Assembly (NCBI GenBank): GCA_030654835.1
Contig: JAURWS010000055.1
Span: 91,139-155,138 of the forward strand
DNA: 64,000 nucleotides
Direction: 5' to 3'
From: Gammaproteobacteria bacterium
GTDB taxonomy: Bacteria > Pseudomonadota > Gammaproteobacteria > Pseudomonadales > Pseudohongiellaceae
Shown here: positions 38,469 through 47,487 of the stretch, piece by piece
Layout: the number at the start of each line of letters is the position of its first letter
How positions within the stretch are numbered: position 1 is the first letter of the stretch
The notes under the pieces: generated by a model
What the model was told of the DNA's origin: nothing
Seen by the model: only the letters and a program-made list of their open reading frames with translations
Databases searched by the model: none
Position numbers and translations under genes: made by a program

Positions 38469-38497
38469 ACAAGGACATTGAGAGTGGGAAAGGAGAG
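38469..38497 (+). promoter_or_regulatory. Candidate CsrA autoregulatory sites in the csrA leader
   Basis: ACAAGGAC (GGA at 38473-38475) fits the core of the CsrA consensus RUACARGGAUGU at nine of twelve positions. A second GGA lies in the ribosome site AAAGGAGAG (GGA at 38492-38494), 19 bases further. Paired GGA sites over the ribosome site are how CsrA represses its own translation in E. coli. Confidence 0.45.
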
Positions 38498-38502
38498 ATA
38501 AC

Positions 38503-38703
38503 ATGTTGATTTTGACTCGCCGCATAGGTGAAACATTGATGGTTGGCGATGATGTCACAGTGACTGTACTGGGCGTCAAAGGAAATCAGGTAAGAATTGG
38601 TGTCAATGCACCAAAAGATGTAGCAGTGCATCGCGAAGAAATTTACCAGCGCATTCAAAAAGAAAAGGATGCGGGCGGCACTGATACGGACGGAAACGCA
38701 TAA
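38503..38703 (+). CDS. csrA: Carbon storage regulator CsrA
   Basis: A 66-residue RNA-binding dimer. [24 protein letters not shown] and [19 protein letters not shown] are the family sequence; arginine 44-type contact VAVHREE is present. It has a strong AAAGGAGAG site. Third gene of alaS-lysC-csrA, but with its own 249-base leader. Confidence 0.98.
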   Translation: MLILTRRIGETLMVGDDVTVTVLGVKGNQVRIGVNAPKDVAVHREEIYQRIQKEKDAGGTDTDGNA

Positions 38704-38716
38704 GCAAATAATCCCC

Positions 38717-38735
38717 TTGGCCTCTGCCAATTTTT
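38717..38735 (+). terminator. Weak intrinsic terminator after csrA
   Basis: TTGGC-CTCT-GCCAA followed by TTTTT, 13 bases past the csrA stop. The five-base stem is short. A tRNA -10 box (TATTAT, 38747-38752) follows. Confidence 0.55.
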
Positions 38736-38765
38736 CGGATGTATGCTATTATTGCGCGCGAATTT

Positions 38766-38855
38766 GGAGAGATGGCCGAGTGGCTGAAGGCGCGCCCCTG
38801 CTAAGGGCGTATGGGGTAAAACTCATCGAGGGTTCGAATCCCTCTCTCTCCGCCA
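38766..38855 (+). tRNA. tRNA-Ser (anticodon GCT)
   Basis: A 90-base class II tRNA. The acceptor stem GGAGAGA pairs with TCTCTCC and CCA is encoded. Anticodon GCT is at 38800-38802 in a CGCCC/GGGCG stem. It has a long variable arm and the T-arm GAGGGTTCGAATCCCTC. It reads AGC/AGU codons and lies 62 bases behind csrA. Confidence 0.97.
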
Positions 38856-39114
38856 TATAAGATATTACTCCCCCCTGAAGTCCTCCCGACTCTACTTTTG
38901 ACTCTGAATCAAATTTTGGAATCCGGTTGCCTGGGGGCGCGAGTTCAGGCCACATAGTCATGTGACCTTCCCCTTGTTCCTCTGTACCTCCTGTGACAAT
39001 ATGGCCCGCAGTGTGATACCGCTGATGGTTTTTCGAGACCATTTTTCTGATTGATTCGTCAGATCGTTTCGTCTACTTGTTTCTTTTGATCGTTTCGATC
39101 AGCAGGTGTCTGCC
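38856..39114. other. Intergenic region between tRNA-Ser and epoxide hydrolase
   Basis: No gene is seen in these 259 bases. Near its right end GATCGTTTCG occurs twice (about 39062 and 39088), in a context of alternating T-rich words, which might be a regulator site for the hydrolase gene. Confidence 0.4.
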
Positions 39115-40365
39115 ATGAAAACTGTTTCTCTGAAATTTCTCGTGAATGGAATTCTGTCACTGGCGGTGCTCATGAGCCAGTACGCTTACTCTCAACCCTT
39201 GGATTCCGCTGCAATTACTCCTTTCTCGATCAATATTCCCGAGCAGGATATCGTTGATCTCAAACAGCGACTGGCCATGACGCGTCTGCCGGATCAGATT
39301 CCCGGCGTTGGCTGGGACTATGGCACTGATACAGAATACTTGCGCGAATTGCTGGAATACTGGGCCACGGAGTTTGATTGGCGCGCTCAGGAGAAGGCGC
39401 TCAATGAGTTCGATCAATTTGTCACAGAGGTGGACGGTGTGCAGGTGCACTTCATCCACCAGCGCTCGCCGCATCCGAACGCAACCCCGCTGCTGCTTAC
39501 GCACGGCTGGCCGGGTTCCTTTGTAGAGTTCAGAAAAATCATCGGTCCGCTGACCAACCCCGAGCTGTATGGCGGCAATGCCGAGGACGCTTTCCATGTA
39601 ATAGCACCCTCGTTGCCTGGATTCGGTTTCTCAGGCAAACCCACTGAACGTGGTTATAACCCTGAACGTATGGCGCATACGCTGGCGGCGCTGATGGAGA
39701 AACTGGGTTATGAGAAGTACGGCGCACAGGGTGGTGACTGGGGCGCAATCATTAGCCGAATTCTCGCGAGCCAGTATGGAGATCATGTTATCGGGCTGCA
39801 TTCCAATTTCGTGCTGGCCAACCCTCCATCCGATCCTGCGGTGCGTGATGCCGTACCACCGGAAGAGCTGGCAAGCCGCGAGGCTCGTCAGGCTTATATG
39901 GCCAATGAGGTTGGCTACCAGCAGATTCAGGGGACCAAGCCGCAGACGCTGGGCGTTGCACTGAATGACTCTCCTGCCGGGCTCGCTGCCTGGATCGTCG
40001 AGAAATTCTATGGTTGGAGTGACATTGACAGGAGTCACGCCAATGGTCTGGAGGAAAAATTCACCAAGGATGAAATGCTGACCAACATCAGTCTCTACTG
40101 GTTCACACAGACGATCACTTCTTCCGCACGCATTTACTTTGAGAATCGCAACGTCGCGATGGCGGAGCCTGTTGGCTTTGTCGAAGTTCCCACGGCTGGC
40201 GCGATCTTCCCCGCTGAGATCTACCTAACCCCCAGACTATGGGCTGAGTCTCAGTACAATATCGTGCACTGGACCCGCATGCCCCGTGGAGGACACTTTG
40301 CCGCCATGGAAGAACCGGAGCTGTTGCTGCAGGATATCCGCGAGTTTTTTCGGCCTCTGCGTTAA
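39115..40365 (+). CDS. Exported epoxide hydrolase (EHN family)
   Basis: A 416-residue alpha/beta hydrolase with the epoxide hydrolase N-terminal domain (FSINIPEQDIVDLKQRLAMT). The oxyanion motif is THGWPGS, the nucleophile aspartate is in GGDWGA, and the base histidine in GGHFAAMEEP. A Sec signal peptide (MKTVSLKFLVNGILSLAVLMSQYAYSQ) sends it to the periplasm, which is uncommon for this family. It opens epoxides to diols; the substrate is unknown. The ATG at 39115 is chosen with AGGTG upstream. Confidence 0.92.
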   Translation: MKTVSLKFLVNGILSLAVLMSQYAYSQPLDSAAITPFSINIPEQDIVDLKQRLAMTRLPDQIPGVGWDYGTDTEYLRELLEYWATEFDWRAQEKALNEFDQFVTEVDGVQVHFIHQRSPHPNATPLLLTHGWPGSFVEFRKIIGPLTNPELYGGNAEDAFHVIAPSLPGFGFSGKPTERGYNPERMAHTLAALMEKLGYEKYGAQGGDWGAIISRILASQYGDHVIGLHSNFVLANPPSDPAVRDAVPPEELASREARQAYMANEVGYQQIQGTKPQTLGVALNDSPAGLAAWIVEKFYGWSDIDRSHANGLEEKFTKDEMLTNISLYWFTQTITSSARIYFENRNVAMAEPVGFVEVPTAGAIFPAEIYLTPRLWAESQYNIVHWTRMPRGGHFAAMEEPELLLQDIREFFRPLR

Positions 40366-40405
40366 GTAAAGAGAGAGGCCGGGTTATCCGCCAGGGAAGT
40401 GATGC

Positions 40406-43400
40406 ATGCCTCTGCACCTGAGCAGCTCCAACAGAATTGAAACACTGCAGCTGCAGCTTGCCGATCTGTTTTCGGAACAGCCGCTCGCCGATCCCTTCGC
40501 GCGCGAGGTGGTGTTGGTGCCGACGATGGCCCTGCAGCGCTGGCTGAATTTGCAGATTGCGGGTTGCCACGGTGTGGCGGCCAATATTGACTGTCCGTTG
40601 CCCGCCGCCTGGATATGGAAGCTGGCAGCTCAGCTCCTGGATATCGCGGGTGATTCCTCGGCAGGTGCTGTCCCGCAGCAGGACCCCCTGTCCAGAGAGT
40701 TATCAGCGTGGAAGATCTACGGCGTTCTGCCTGCACTTCTACAGCGCTCTGAGTTCCTGCCTTTGCTCAACTATCTCAAAGATGATGCAGGTGTGAAACG
40801 TTGGCAGCTCGCCGAGCGCATAGCCGATGCATTTGACCGTTATCAGTACTATCGCCCTGACTGGATCAGGGACTGGAGTGCGCCCGAACCTCGTCTGCGC
40901 CGCACACCGGAGTACGTTCAACCCTGGCAACCAATCCTGTGGCGCGAACTGATCTCCGACTGCATCGATGCGCATCGTGTTGCCCTCATTGATCGACTGC
41001 TGCAGACACTGCTGAGTGAAGGTGGTGCCAGCAGATTGGGCTCGATATTGCCCGAGCGTTTGAGTTGCTTTGCGCTCTCCAGTCTGCCGCCGCTGTTTGT
41101 GGAAGTTCTCAATGCGCTGGCGCGGCATGTCGATGTCTATCTGTTTCAGCACAGCCCGACGGATCAATACTGGGCGGATCTGCGCAGCAAGAAGTCTGTA
41201 TCGAGGCTGCGTGTAGAAAATGCCGAAGTGGCAGACTACTACGACACAGGCAACGAGCTACTCGCCTCATGGGGGCGCCAGGGGCAATCATTTCAGGATC
41301 TACTGCTGAGCAGTGATGCAGTCGAGTCCGCGCAATGGGAAGAGTATTGCGTCCCCGGCGAGGACACGCTGCTGCACCGTCTGCAGGGTGACATCCTTGC
41401 GCTGCGCGAAGAGCGCGTCGATGTCGCGATAGATGACTCCATTCAGGTCAGCATCTGCCACAGTCCGCTGCGCGAATGCCAGGTTCTGCATGACAGACTG
41501 CTGCGCGAACTGCAGCAGGATCGTACGCTGAAGGCCGAAGACATTCTCGTCGTCATCCCCGAGATCAGTCGTTATGCTCCTTACATAGACGCCGTATTCC
41601 GGCGCGATGAGAGTGGTGCCCGCCCGTTTATCCCCTGGAACCTCTCCGACATCGCGGTGGCCGATGAACACCCGTTGATTCGCATATTCTTTCAGTTGCT
41701 GGCACTGCCTGGCTCGCGCTTCACTCATTCCGAGGTTACGTCATATATCAGCGTGCCGGAGATTGCCGAGCATTTTCATCTGGACGCCTCTGCCCAGGAG
41801 GAAGTGCTGAGTTTGTTGCAGCAGAGTCAGGTGCGCTGGGCGCTTGATGGCGAGCATAAGCGAGCAATGGGACTGCCAGCCATTGAGCAGAACACCTGGC
41901 TCCATGCCTCGGACCGCCTGATGGCAGGATATGCCATGGGGGAGATTGAATTCTGGAACGGTATAGCACCTGTTGAGGGTGTTGGAGGTGGACGTGCTAG
42001 TGCAGTCGGCAATTTTCTGCAGCTTCTGGAAGCATTGCGGCACTGGCATGGAGAGCTGCAGCGCACTCGCACTGCACGCGAGTGGCAGCTGACCCTGCAG
42101 GAATTGTTGAGCGATATTTTTGGCGATGTCACCGATGAAGATGACAAGTTGCAACAGATACGCGATGCCGTCGCAGAACTGAAAGAGCAGGCTGGCGATC
42201 AACTTCTTTCCCCCGAACTGCTCAGCCTCTGGCTGACAGATAGTCTCGGGACGCGCACGGTGCACAATCGTTTTTTCAGTGGTGGAATTACCTTTTGCGG
42301 CATGCGCCCCATGCGCAGTCTGCCCTTTCGCATTATCTGTGTACTGGGTATGCAGGATCAGGCCTTTCCTCGTCGTGAGAATCCAGTGGCTTTTGACGCG
42401 ATGGCGCAGCAGTGGCGCGCCGGTGATCCGCGCAAGGGCGATGAGGATCGCTACCTCCTCCTGGAAACGCTGTTGTGCGCTCGTGACAAACTGCTCTTCA
42501 GTTTTACCGGTCGCAGTCTGAAGGACAACACCGAGTGTCAGCCGTCGGTACTGCTGCAGGAACTGCTGGATTTCATCGATGCACGCTATGTTCCTATGCA
42601 AGACAATGCGCAAGACAATGCGCAGGAATCTGCTCGTACAATTGAGCAGCCGGTCATGAGCCAGTTCATCAGCACGCTGTATCCGATGCAGGCCTTCAGT
42701 TGGCGCAATTATGCGGCGGTCACTGAGGTGCCCGGCAGTTATGATGCCTGGTGGTGCCGTGTGGCCCATGCCTTACGTGACGCGCAGGGCGAAGATCGCG
42801 CCGCTGCAGAGTTGCAGCAGTCCACATGGCCGCTTCACGAACTGGCGGCGACGGATGACTCGACGACCAGCATCGAGCTGGGGCGCCTCATTCGCTTTTT
42901 GCAGCACCCGGTAAAGTTCTTCTTCAATGCGCGGCTGCGTATCTATCTGCAGGAAGAACCACAGAGCGAGGATGAGGAAGTGTTCGCGCTGAACGGGCTG
43001 CAGTCCTGGGCGTTGCGCAATGCCATGATAGCGGAGCTGTTGCAGACGGAAGACCCAATAGCAGCACCCGCGAATGCAGCAGCCGGAGACGACCGGTTAC
43101 AGAATATCGTGGCGGCCAAAGGGCTGCTGCCGCATGGCGGGACAGGCGATGCCGCCTATGCACAGGTGCAGGACAATGCCGACGACTTGTTGACGACGCT
43201 GCATCCGTATCGTGGATTGCAGGCATTGCCCAAGCGCATTGATTTGCAATTCACTATGCAGATGAAGGATGACCCCGCAACGACACAGGAAATCCACTTG
43301 AGTGGTCAGGTTGCGTCTTATCTGCCCGGCAAGGGGCTGTTGCATTACTCGCCCTCGAATCGCAAGGGCAAGTACGTTCTCGCCGCGTGGGTGGAACATC

Positions 43401-43801
43401 TGGCGCTGTGTGCAATGGGACTGCTTGCATCGGGAGAAGTGACGGCGCTGCATTGCCGGGATGGCAGTGGTTTCTTCGCGGCGCTCGACGCAGACGCGGC
43501 TCGTGAACAGCTGCAGTGCTACGTGGCACTGTATCAAGCCGGGCTCGCACGCCCCTTGCCGGTCTTTCCGGAAACCAGTCTGGCACTGGTGCAGGAAGAT
43601 GGCGGCAAGAGCGCAAGAAAATGCTGGGAAGGCGATCGCTTCCGCAATATTGCAGGAGATCGCGATGATCCCTATGTTCGTCTGATACTGCGTGGCAGCC
43701 TTGCCGATCCGTTGGAGATAAGCGAGGTGATGGAGTTGGCAGAAGCGATCTACGGTGCCGCTTGTCGCCGTCTGAGCGACTATCAGGAGGGCGCAGAATG
43801 A
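40406..43801 (+). CDS. recC: Exodeoxyribonuclease V gamma chain RecC
   Basis: An 1,131-residue subunit that recognises Chi in the RecBCD helicase-nuclease. VVLVPTMALQRWLNLQIA and NIDCPLPAAWIW near the N-terminus and FCGMRPMRSLPFRIICVLGMQDQAFPR in the middle are diagnostic. Length matches E. coli (1,122). Start supported by AGGGAAG. It overlaps recB by four bases. Confidence 0.97.
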   Translation: MPLHLSSSNRIETLQLQLADLFSEQPLADPFAREVVLVPTMALQRWLNLQIAGCHGVAANIDCPLPAAWIWKLAAQLLDIAGDSSAGAVPQQDPLSRELSAWKIYGVLPALLQRSEFLPLLNYLKDDAGVKRWQLAERIADAFDRYQYYRPDWIRDWSAPEPRLRRTPEYVQPWQPILWRELISDCIDAHRVALIDRLLQTLLSEGGASRLGSILPERLSCFALSSLPPLFVEVLNALARHVDVYLFQHSPTDQYWADLRSKKSVSRLRVENAEVADYYDTGNELLASWGRQGQSFQDLLLSSDAVESAQWEEYCVPGEDTLLHRLQGDILALREERVDVAIDDSIQVSICHSPLRECQVLHDRLLRELQQDRTLKAEDILVVIPEISRYAPYIDAVFRRDESGARPFIPWNLSDIAVADEHPLIRIFFQLLALPGSRFTHSEVTSYISVPEIAEHFHLDASAQEEVLSLLQQSQVRWALDGEHKRAMGLPAIEQNTWLHASDRLMAGYAMGEIEFWNGIAPVEGVGGGRASAVGNFLQLLEALRHWHGELQRTRTAREWQLTLQELLSDIFGDVTDEDDKLQQIRDAVAELKEQAGDQLLSPELLSLWLTDSLGTRTVHNRFFSGGITFCGMRPMRSLPFRIICVLGMQDQAFPRRENPVAFDAMAQQWRAGDPRKGDEDRYLLLETLLCARDKLLFSFTGRSLKDNTECQPSVLLQELLDFIDARYVPMQDNAQDNAQESARTIEQPVMSQFISTLYPMQAFSWRNYAAVTEVPGSYDAWWCRVAHALRDAQGEDRAAAELQQSTWPLHELAATDDSTTSIELGRLIRFLQHPVKFFFNARLRIYLQEEPQSEDEEVFALNGLQSWALRNAMIAELLQTEDPIAAPANAAAGDDRLQNIVAAKGLLPHGGTGDAAYAQVQDNADDLLTTLHPYRGLQALPKRIDLQFTMQMKDDPATTQEIHLSGQVASYLPGKGLLHYSPSNRKGKYVLAAWVEHLALCAMGLLASGEVTALHCRDGSGFFAALDADAAREQLQCYVALYQAGLARPLPVFPETSLALVQEDGGKSARKCWEGDRFRNIAGDRDDPYVRLILRGSLADPLEISEVMELAEAIYGAACRRLSDYQEGAE

Positions 43802-46800
43802 GCAATTCTGGATTGTCTTCGCTGACAGAAACGGCAAAAGTGTTGACGGCGAAACAAACGCTGCAGCTCAATCTTTCCGGCGTCAAGCTGATCGAAGCGA
43901 GTGCCGGCACCGGCAAGACTTACGCCATCAGCAATCTCTATCTGCGGTTCGTGCTGGCTGGCAGAAGAGTCAGCGAGATTCTAGTGGTGACTTTTACCAA
44001 TGCCGCCACTGAGGAGTTGCGCGGGCGGATTCGCGCACGCCTGCACGACGCACTGCACTGGATCGACCAACCCGATCAGGAACCACAGGACGAATTCCTC
44101 GCTCTGCTGCTCGAAGAATTGCGAGCCTTGCCCGAGACTGAGCGCCTTGCGGTCGCGACGCGGTTGCGCCTCGCGGTGCGCTCTATGGATGAGGCCACGA
44201 TCTATACCATCAACGGCTTCTGCCAGCGCGCATTGACCGATCACGCCTTCAGCAGTGGGCAGCCCTTCGAGCTGGAATTGGTCAGCGACGATGACGAACT
44301 CTGGGAGGACGCGCTCAAGGATTGGTGGCGCAGCGCCGCCTATGAATTGGACGAACCGGATCTCAGGCTCTTCCTCGGCGAACTCGGCTCTCTGGAGCAG
44401 TTCCTGAAGGCGCAGCGCGCGCTGCGGCATATCCGTGACACGCAGGTGCTGCCTCAGAGTGATGAGGACATGCAGGCGCTCTATGCCCGCTGGCGAGCAC
44501 AGGTGGAGCCATTGCAAACACTTGCAGAACAGTGGAATGCGCGGGCCGAGGAGTTGGGCGATATTCTGATGTCCTCACCGGCATTGAGCCGGGCGAAAAA
44601 CAAAGGGGGCTATCAGAAAGATGAGTTAGCAGTGAGCCTGGCACTTCTCAATATCTATTTCCGTTCCTCCGATCTGCGCTCGGTTCCCGATCAGTTGCAG
44701 CTGCTCTCGGCGGGCTATTTCTGCGATTTTCAATTGAAAAAAGAAGACCCCGCGCTGCGCGATCCGTTCTTTCTGGAATGCCAGATCATCGTCGATCAGA
44801 TGAATCTGCTGCGCAAGCACTTTGGCATCACCGCCCTGCTGGATGCAACGGCGAGTGCCCGCGCGCGAGTGGAGCGGGTGAAAGCATTGACCCGTACGAT
44901 CTCCTTCAATGATCAGCTGACACGTCTACACGACGCGCTCCTGGGACCGTCCGGTGCAGATCTGACGCGCGCGCTGCAGCGCTCTTTCCCCGTCGCAATG
45001 ATCGATGAGTTTCAAGATACCGACCGTGTCCAGTACCACATCTTCCGCGAGCTTTTCCTGCAGCAACAGTTGTCGGCGGAGTCGGCGCCCGACAAACCTG
45101 CGGGACTCATTCTGATCGGTGATCCCAAGCAGGCCATTTACAGCTTTCGAGGCGGAGATATCTTCGTTTACGCCGAGGCGCGCAAAGACGCGGGTGAGAA
45201 CCGCTACACACTGGACACCAACTGGCGCTCGACACCGCCGCTGGTCCATGCGGTCAATACCGTCTTCAGGCGCCGTGAGGCACCTTTTGTCTACGCTCAG
45301 TCCATTGACTTCCATCCTGTTCAGGCGGCTGTAAAGAAGCATGAACCACTGTTTGAGAATGGTGTTCAAGCTCGCTCGATCACGTACTGGCGTATTCCGC
45401 GCGGCGATGATGGCAAGCCCCTGAGCTTGTCGGAGGCGCGCAGAATTGTCAGCGCCGGTGTGGCCGAGGAGATTGCGCGACTGGTTGAGGCGGGTGAGCG
45501 AGGAGCGGTGAAGCTCGGCGAACAACCGCTGCTGGCCGGTGATATCGCTGTGCTGGTGCGCACCAACGACGAGGGGGCGGCACTGCGTGAGGCATTGCTT
45601 CAGCGCGGCCTCAACGCCGTCACGGTAGGCCGGGACAATGTTTTCACGAGCGCCGAGGCTGGTGGCCTCGAATTACTGCTGACGGCGGTCGTGCATTGCA
45701 GCGATCGCACCGCGTTGCGTGCGGCATTGACCAGTGATCTTCTCGATCTCGATTACCCGGCGATTGCGGGCATCGTCGATGATCCGCAGCGTTGGCTGCA
45801 GTGGGCCGAGCGTTTGCAGACCCTGCAGCGCTTGTGGCTGCAGAAGGGTTTCATGACGATGTTCCAGGCATTGCTGCAAGAGACGCTGCCGGATCTGCAG
45901 ATCGGCCTGCAACTCGCGGCGCTGCCTTATGCCGAACGGCGCCTGACCAATCTGATGCATCTGGGAGAGCTGTTGCAGCAAACCGCGCGGACGCATCCCG
46001 GCCTGGAGTCGCTGCTGAGCTGGTATCGCGAGCAGATCCTTGATACGTCCGAAGCGGAGACGGAGTTGCGACTTGAAAGCGACGAGGCACTCGTCAAGAT
46101 TGTCACGATCCACGCGAGCAAGGGGCTGGAATATCCGGTGGTGTTCATCCCGTTCCTGTGGGCCTGCAGACCACGCGATTTTCGTCTGAAGCGCCACGAC
46201 AGTGTGGCCTTTCATGACCTGCATGGTAATGCCTGTCTCGACCTCGGCTCTGAGCGTTTCCAGCAGCATCTGTTGCTGGCAGAGAGTGAGCGCCTTGCGG
46301 AGGACGTGCGGCTGGCCTATGTGGCATTGACCCGCGCCCGTGCCAAGATCTACCTGGCCTGGGGAGTGGCGCAAGATCAGTATGCCTTCACCTCGCGCAC
46401 TGCACTGGCCTGGCTCCTGCATTCGCAGCAAACCCCTGCCGACCTGAATCAGAATTTCCCCAAATCAGCGCTGGACGCAGAGCTGATGAATGCCGCGCTC
46501 TCAGAACTCGTGGCACAAAGCAACGGCACCATTGAGGTTGACGACTTGCCGCAGGAGTCTTCGTTGTCTGCGCAAAGTTCGCGGCAAACTGGCCATGAGA
46601 CGTCTGTAGAGCTGCGCCCCGCCGTGTTCTCCGGCAGCATTGCCACAGACTGGCGCATCACCAGCTTCAGCAGCCTGACCCGCGACATTCACCAGGCACC
46701 GCACGCCGGCAGCAATGCCGCCAGCAGCGATCCGATCCTGACCTTTGCTGCGGGCAGTCATGTCGGTTTGTTTCTGCATCACCTGCTGGAACATCTGGAT

Positions 46801-47487
46801 TTTCAGGGGGATATTCAGGCGCAGGGTATCGAGTTGAACAAGCGCTTTGCGCTGCGTTTCGGCTTCGATGCGCGTCGTCAGCAGGACACCGTCGTAGCGT
46901 GGTTGCTCAACATCGTCTCTACGCCCCTGAATGATACGGGCCTGTGTCTCTCGCAACTCTCGCGCCGTAAGCGCATGGACGAGCTGGAGTTTGATTTTGC
47001 GATTGACCATGTGCGTGTTGATGTCCTCAACCGCATTCTCAACGAATCTGTCGGTGTGCTCTTGAGCCCGGTCACGGTCGAAGATTTTCGCGGCATGATT
47101 ACCGGTATCATCGATCTGGTCTTCGAGCACGAAGGGCGGTACTACATCGCCGACTACAAGAGTAATTTGCTCGGTACACAGCTTGATGATTACGCGCCCG
47201 ACAAACTGCGCAAGGCCATCTTCGATCGCCGCTATGATCTGCAGTATCTGCTCTATGTGCTGGCGCTGCATCGCTATCTGCGTCAGCGCGTGCGTGGCTA
47301 CGCTTACAGTCAACACATGGGCGGAGTCTATTACCTGTTTCTGCGCGGACTGCGGCCCGCCAGCGGACCGCGCTACGGCGTCTATTACGAACTGCCCGCG
47401 CGGGAGCTCATCGAGGCTCTCGATCAGCAAGTCTTCGCACATCGGAGTGGCGCTGTGGAAGCGTCCGCTGCAGGGAGGCAGATATGA
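43798..47487 (+). CDS. recB: Exodeoxyribonuclease V beta chain RecB
   Basis: A 1,229-residue UvrD-type helicase plus nuclease. Walker A is EASAGTGKTYAISNLYLRF, motif II VAMIDEFQDTD, and motif VI VRLAYVALTRARAKIYLAWG. The C-terminal nuclease has GMITGIIDLVFEHEGRYYIADYKSN with the catalytic aspartates and lysine. The start at 43798 overlaps the recC stop (ATGA) after the ribosome site AGGAGGG; a longer frame has no support. Confidence 0.97.
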   Translation: MSNSGLSSLTETAKVLTAKQTLQLNLSGVKLIEASAGTGKTYAISNLYLRFVLAGRRVSEILVVTFTNAATEELRGRIRARLHDALHWIDQPDQEPQDEFLALLLEELRALPETERLAVATRLRLAVRSMDEATIYTINGFCQRALTDHAFSSGQPFELELVSDDDELWEDALKDWWRSAAYELDEPDLRLFLGELGSLEQFLKAQRALRHIRDTQVLPQSDEDMQALYARWRAQVEPLQTLAEQWNARAEELGDILMSSPALSRAKNKGGYQKDELAVSLALLNIYFRSSDLRSVPDQLQLLSAGYFCDFQLKKEDPALRDPFFLECQIIVDQMNLLRKHFGITALLDATASARARVERVKALTRTISFNDQLTRLHDALLGPSGADLTRALQRSFPVAMIDEFQDTDRVQYHIFRELFLQQQLSAESAPDKPAGLILIGDPKQAIYSFRGGDIFVYAEARKDAGENRYTLDTNWRSTPPLVHAVNTVFRRREAPFVYAQSIDFHPVQAAVKKHEPLFENGVQARSITYWRIPRGDDGKPLSLSEARRIVSAGVAEEIARLVEAGERGAVKLGEQPLLAGDIAVLVRTNDEGAALREALLQRGLNAVTVGRDNVFTSAEAGGLELLLTAVVHCSDRTALRAALTSDLLDLDYPAIAGIVDDPQRWLQWAERLQTLQRLWLQKGFMTMFQALLQETLPDLQIGLQLAALPYAERRLTNLMHLGELLQQTARTHPGLESLLSWYREQILDTSEAETELRLESDEALVKIVTIHASKGLEYPVVFIPFLWACRPRDFRLKRHDSVAFHDLHGNACLDLGSERFQQHLLLAESERLAEDVRLAYVALTRARAKIYLAWGVAQDQYAFTSRTALAWLLHSQQTPADLNQNFPKSALDAELMNAALSELVAQSNGTIEVDDLPQESSLSAQSSRQTGHETSVELRPAVFSGSIATDWRITSFSSLTRDIHQAPHAGSNAASSDPILTFAAGSHVGLFLHHLLEHLDFQGDIQAQGIELNKRFALRFGFDARRQQDTVVAWLLNIVSTPLNDTGLCLSQLSRRKRMDELEFDFAIDHVRVDVLNRILNESVGVLLSPVTVEDFRGMITGIIDLVFEHEGRYYIADYKSNLLGTQLDDYAPDKLRKAIFDRRYDLQYLLYVLALHRYLRQRVRGYAYSQHMGGVYYLFLRGLRPASGPRYGVYYELPARELIEALDQQVFAHRSGAVEASAAGRQI

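Noticed and set aside
39062..39100. Repeated GATCGTTTCG words as a CRISPR-like array
   Set aside because: Only two short copies 26 bases apart, no further repeats and no cas genes.
42599..42622. Tandem repeat AGACAATGCGCA inside recC
   Set aside because: Two adjacent in-frame 12-base copies (QDNAQDNAQ) in a variable linker; a minor slippage event without wider meaning.
41741..42769. Reverse-strand open frame of 342 codons inside recC
   Set aside because: Composition is typical of an antisense shadow (many H, Q and R), and RecC conservation on the plus strand explains the sequence.
46501..47442. Reverse-strand open frame of 313 codons inside recB
   Set aside because: It covers the conserved RecB nuclease domain in the opposite frame and has no start signal.
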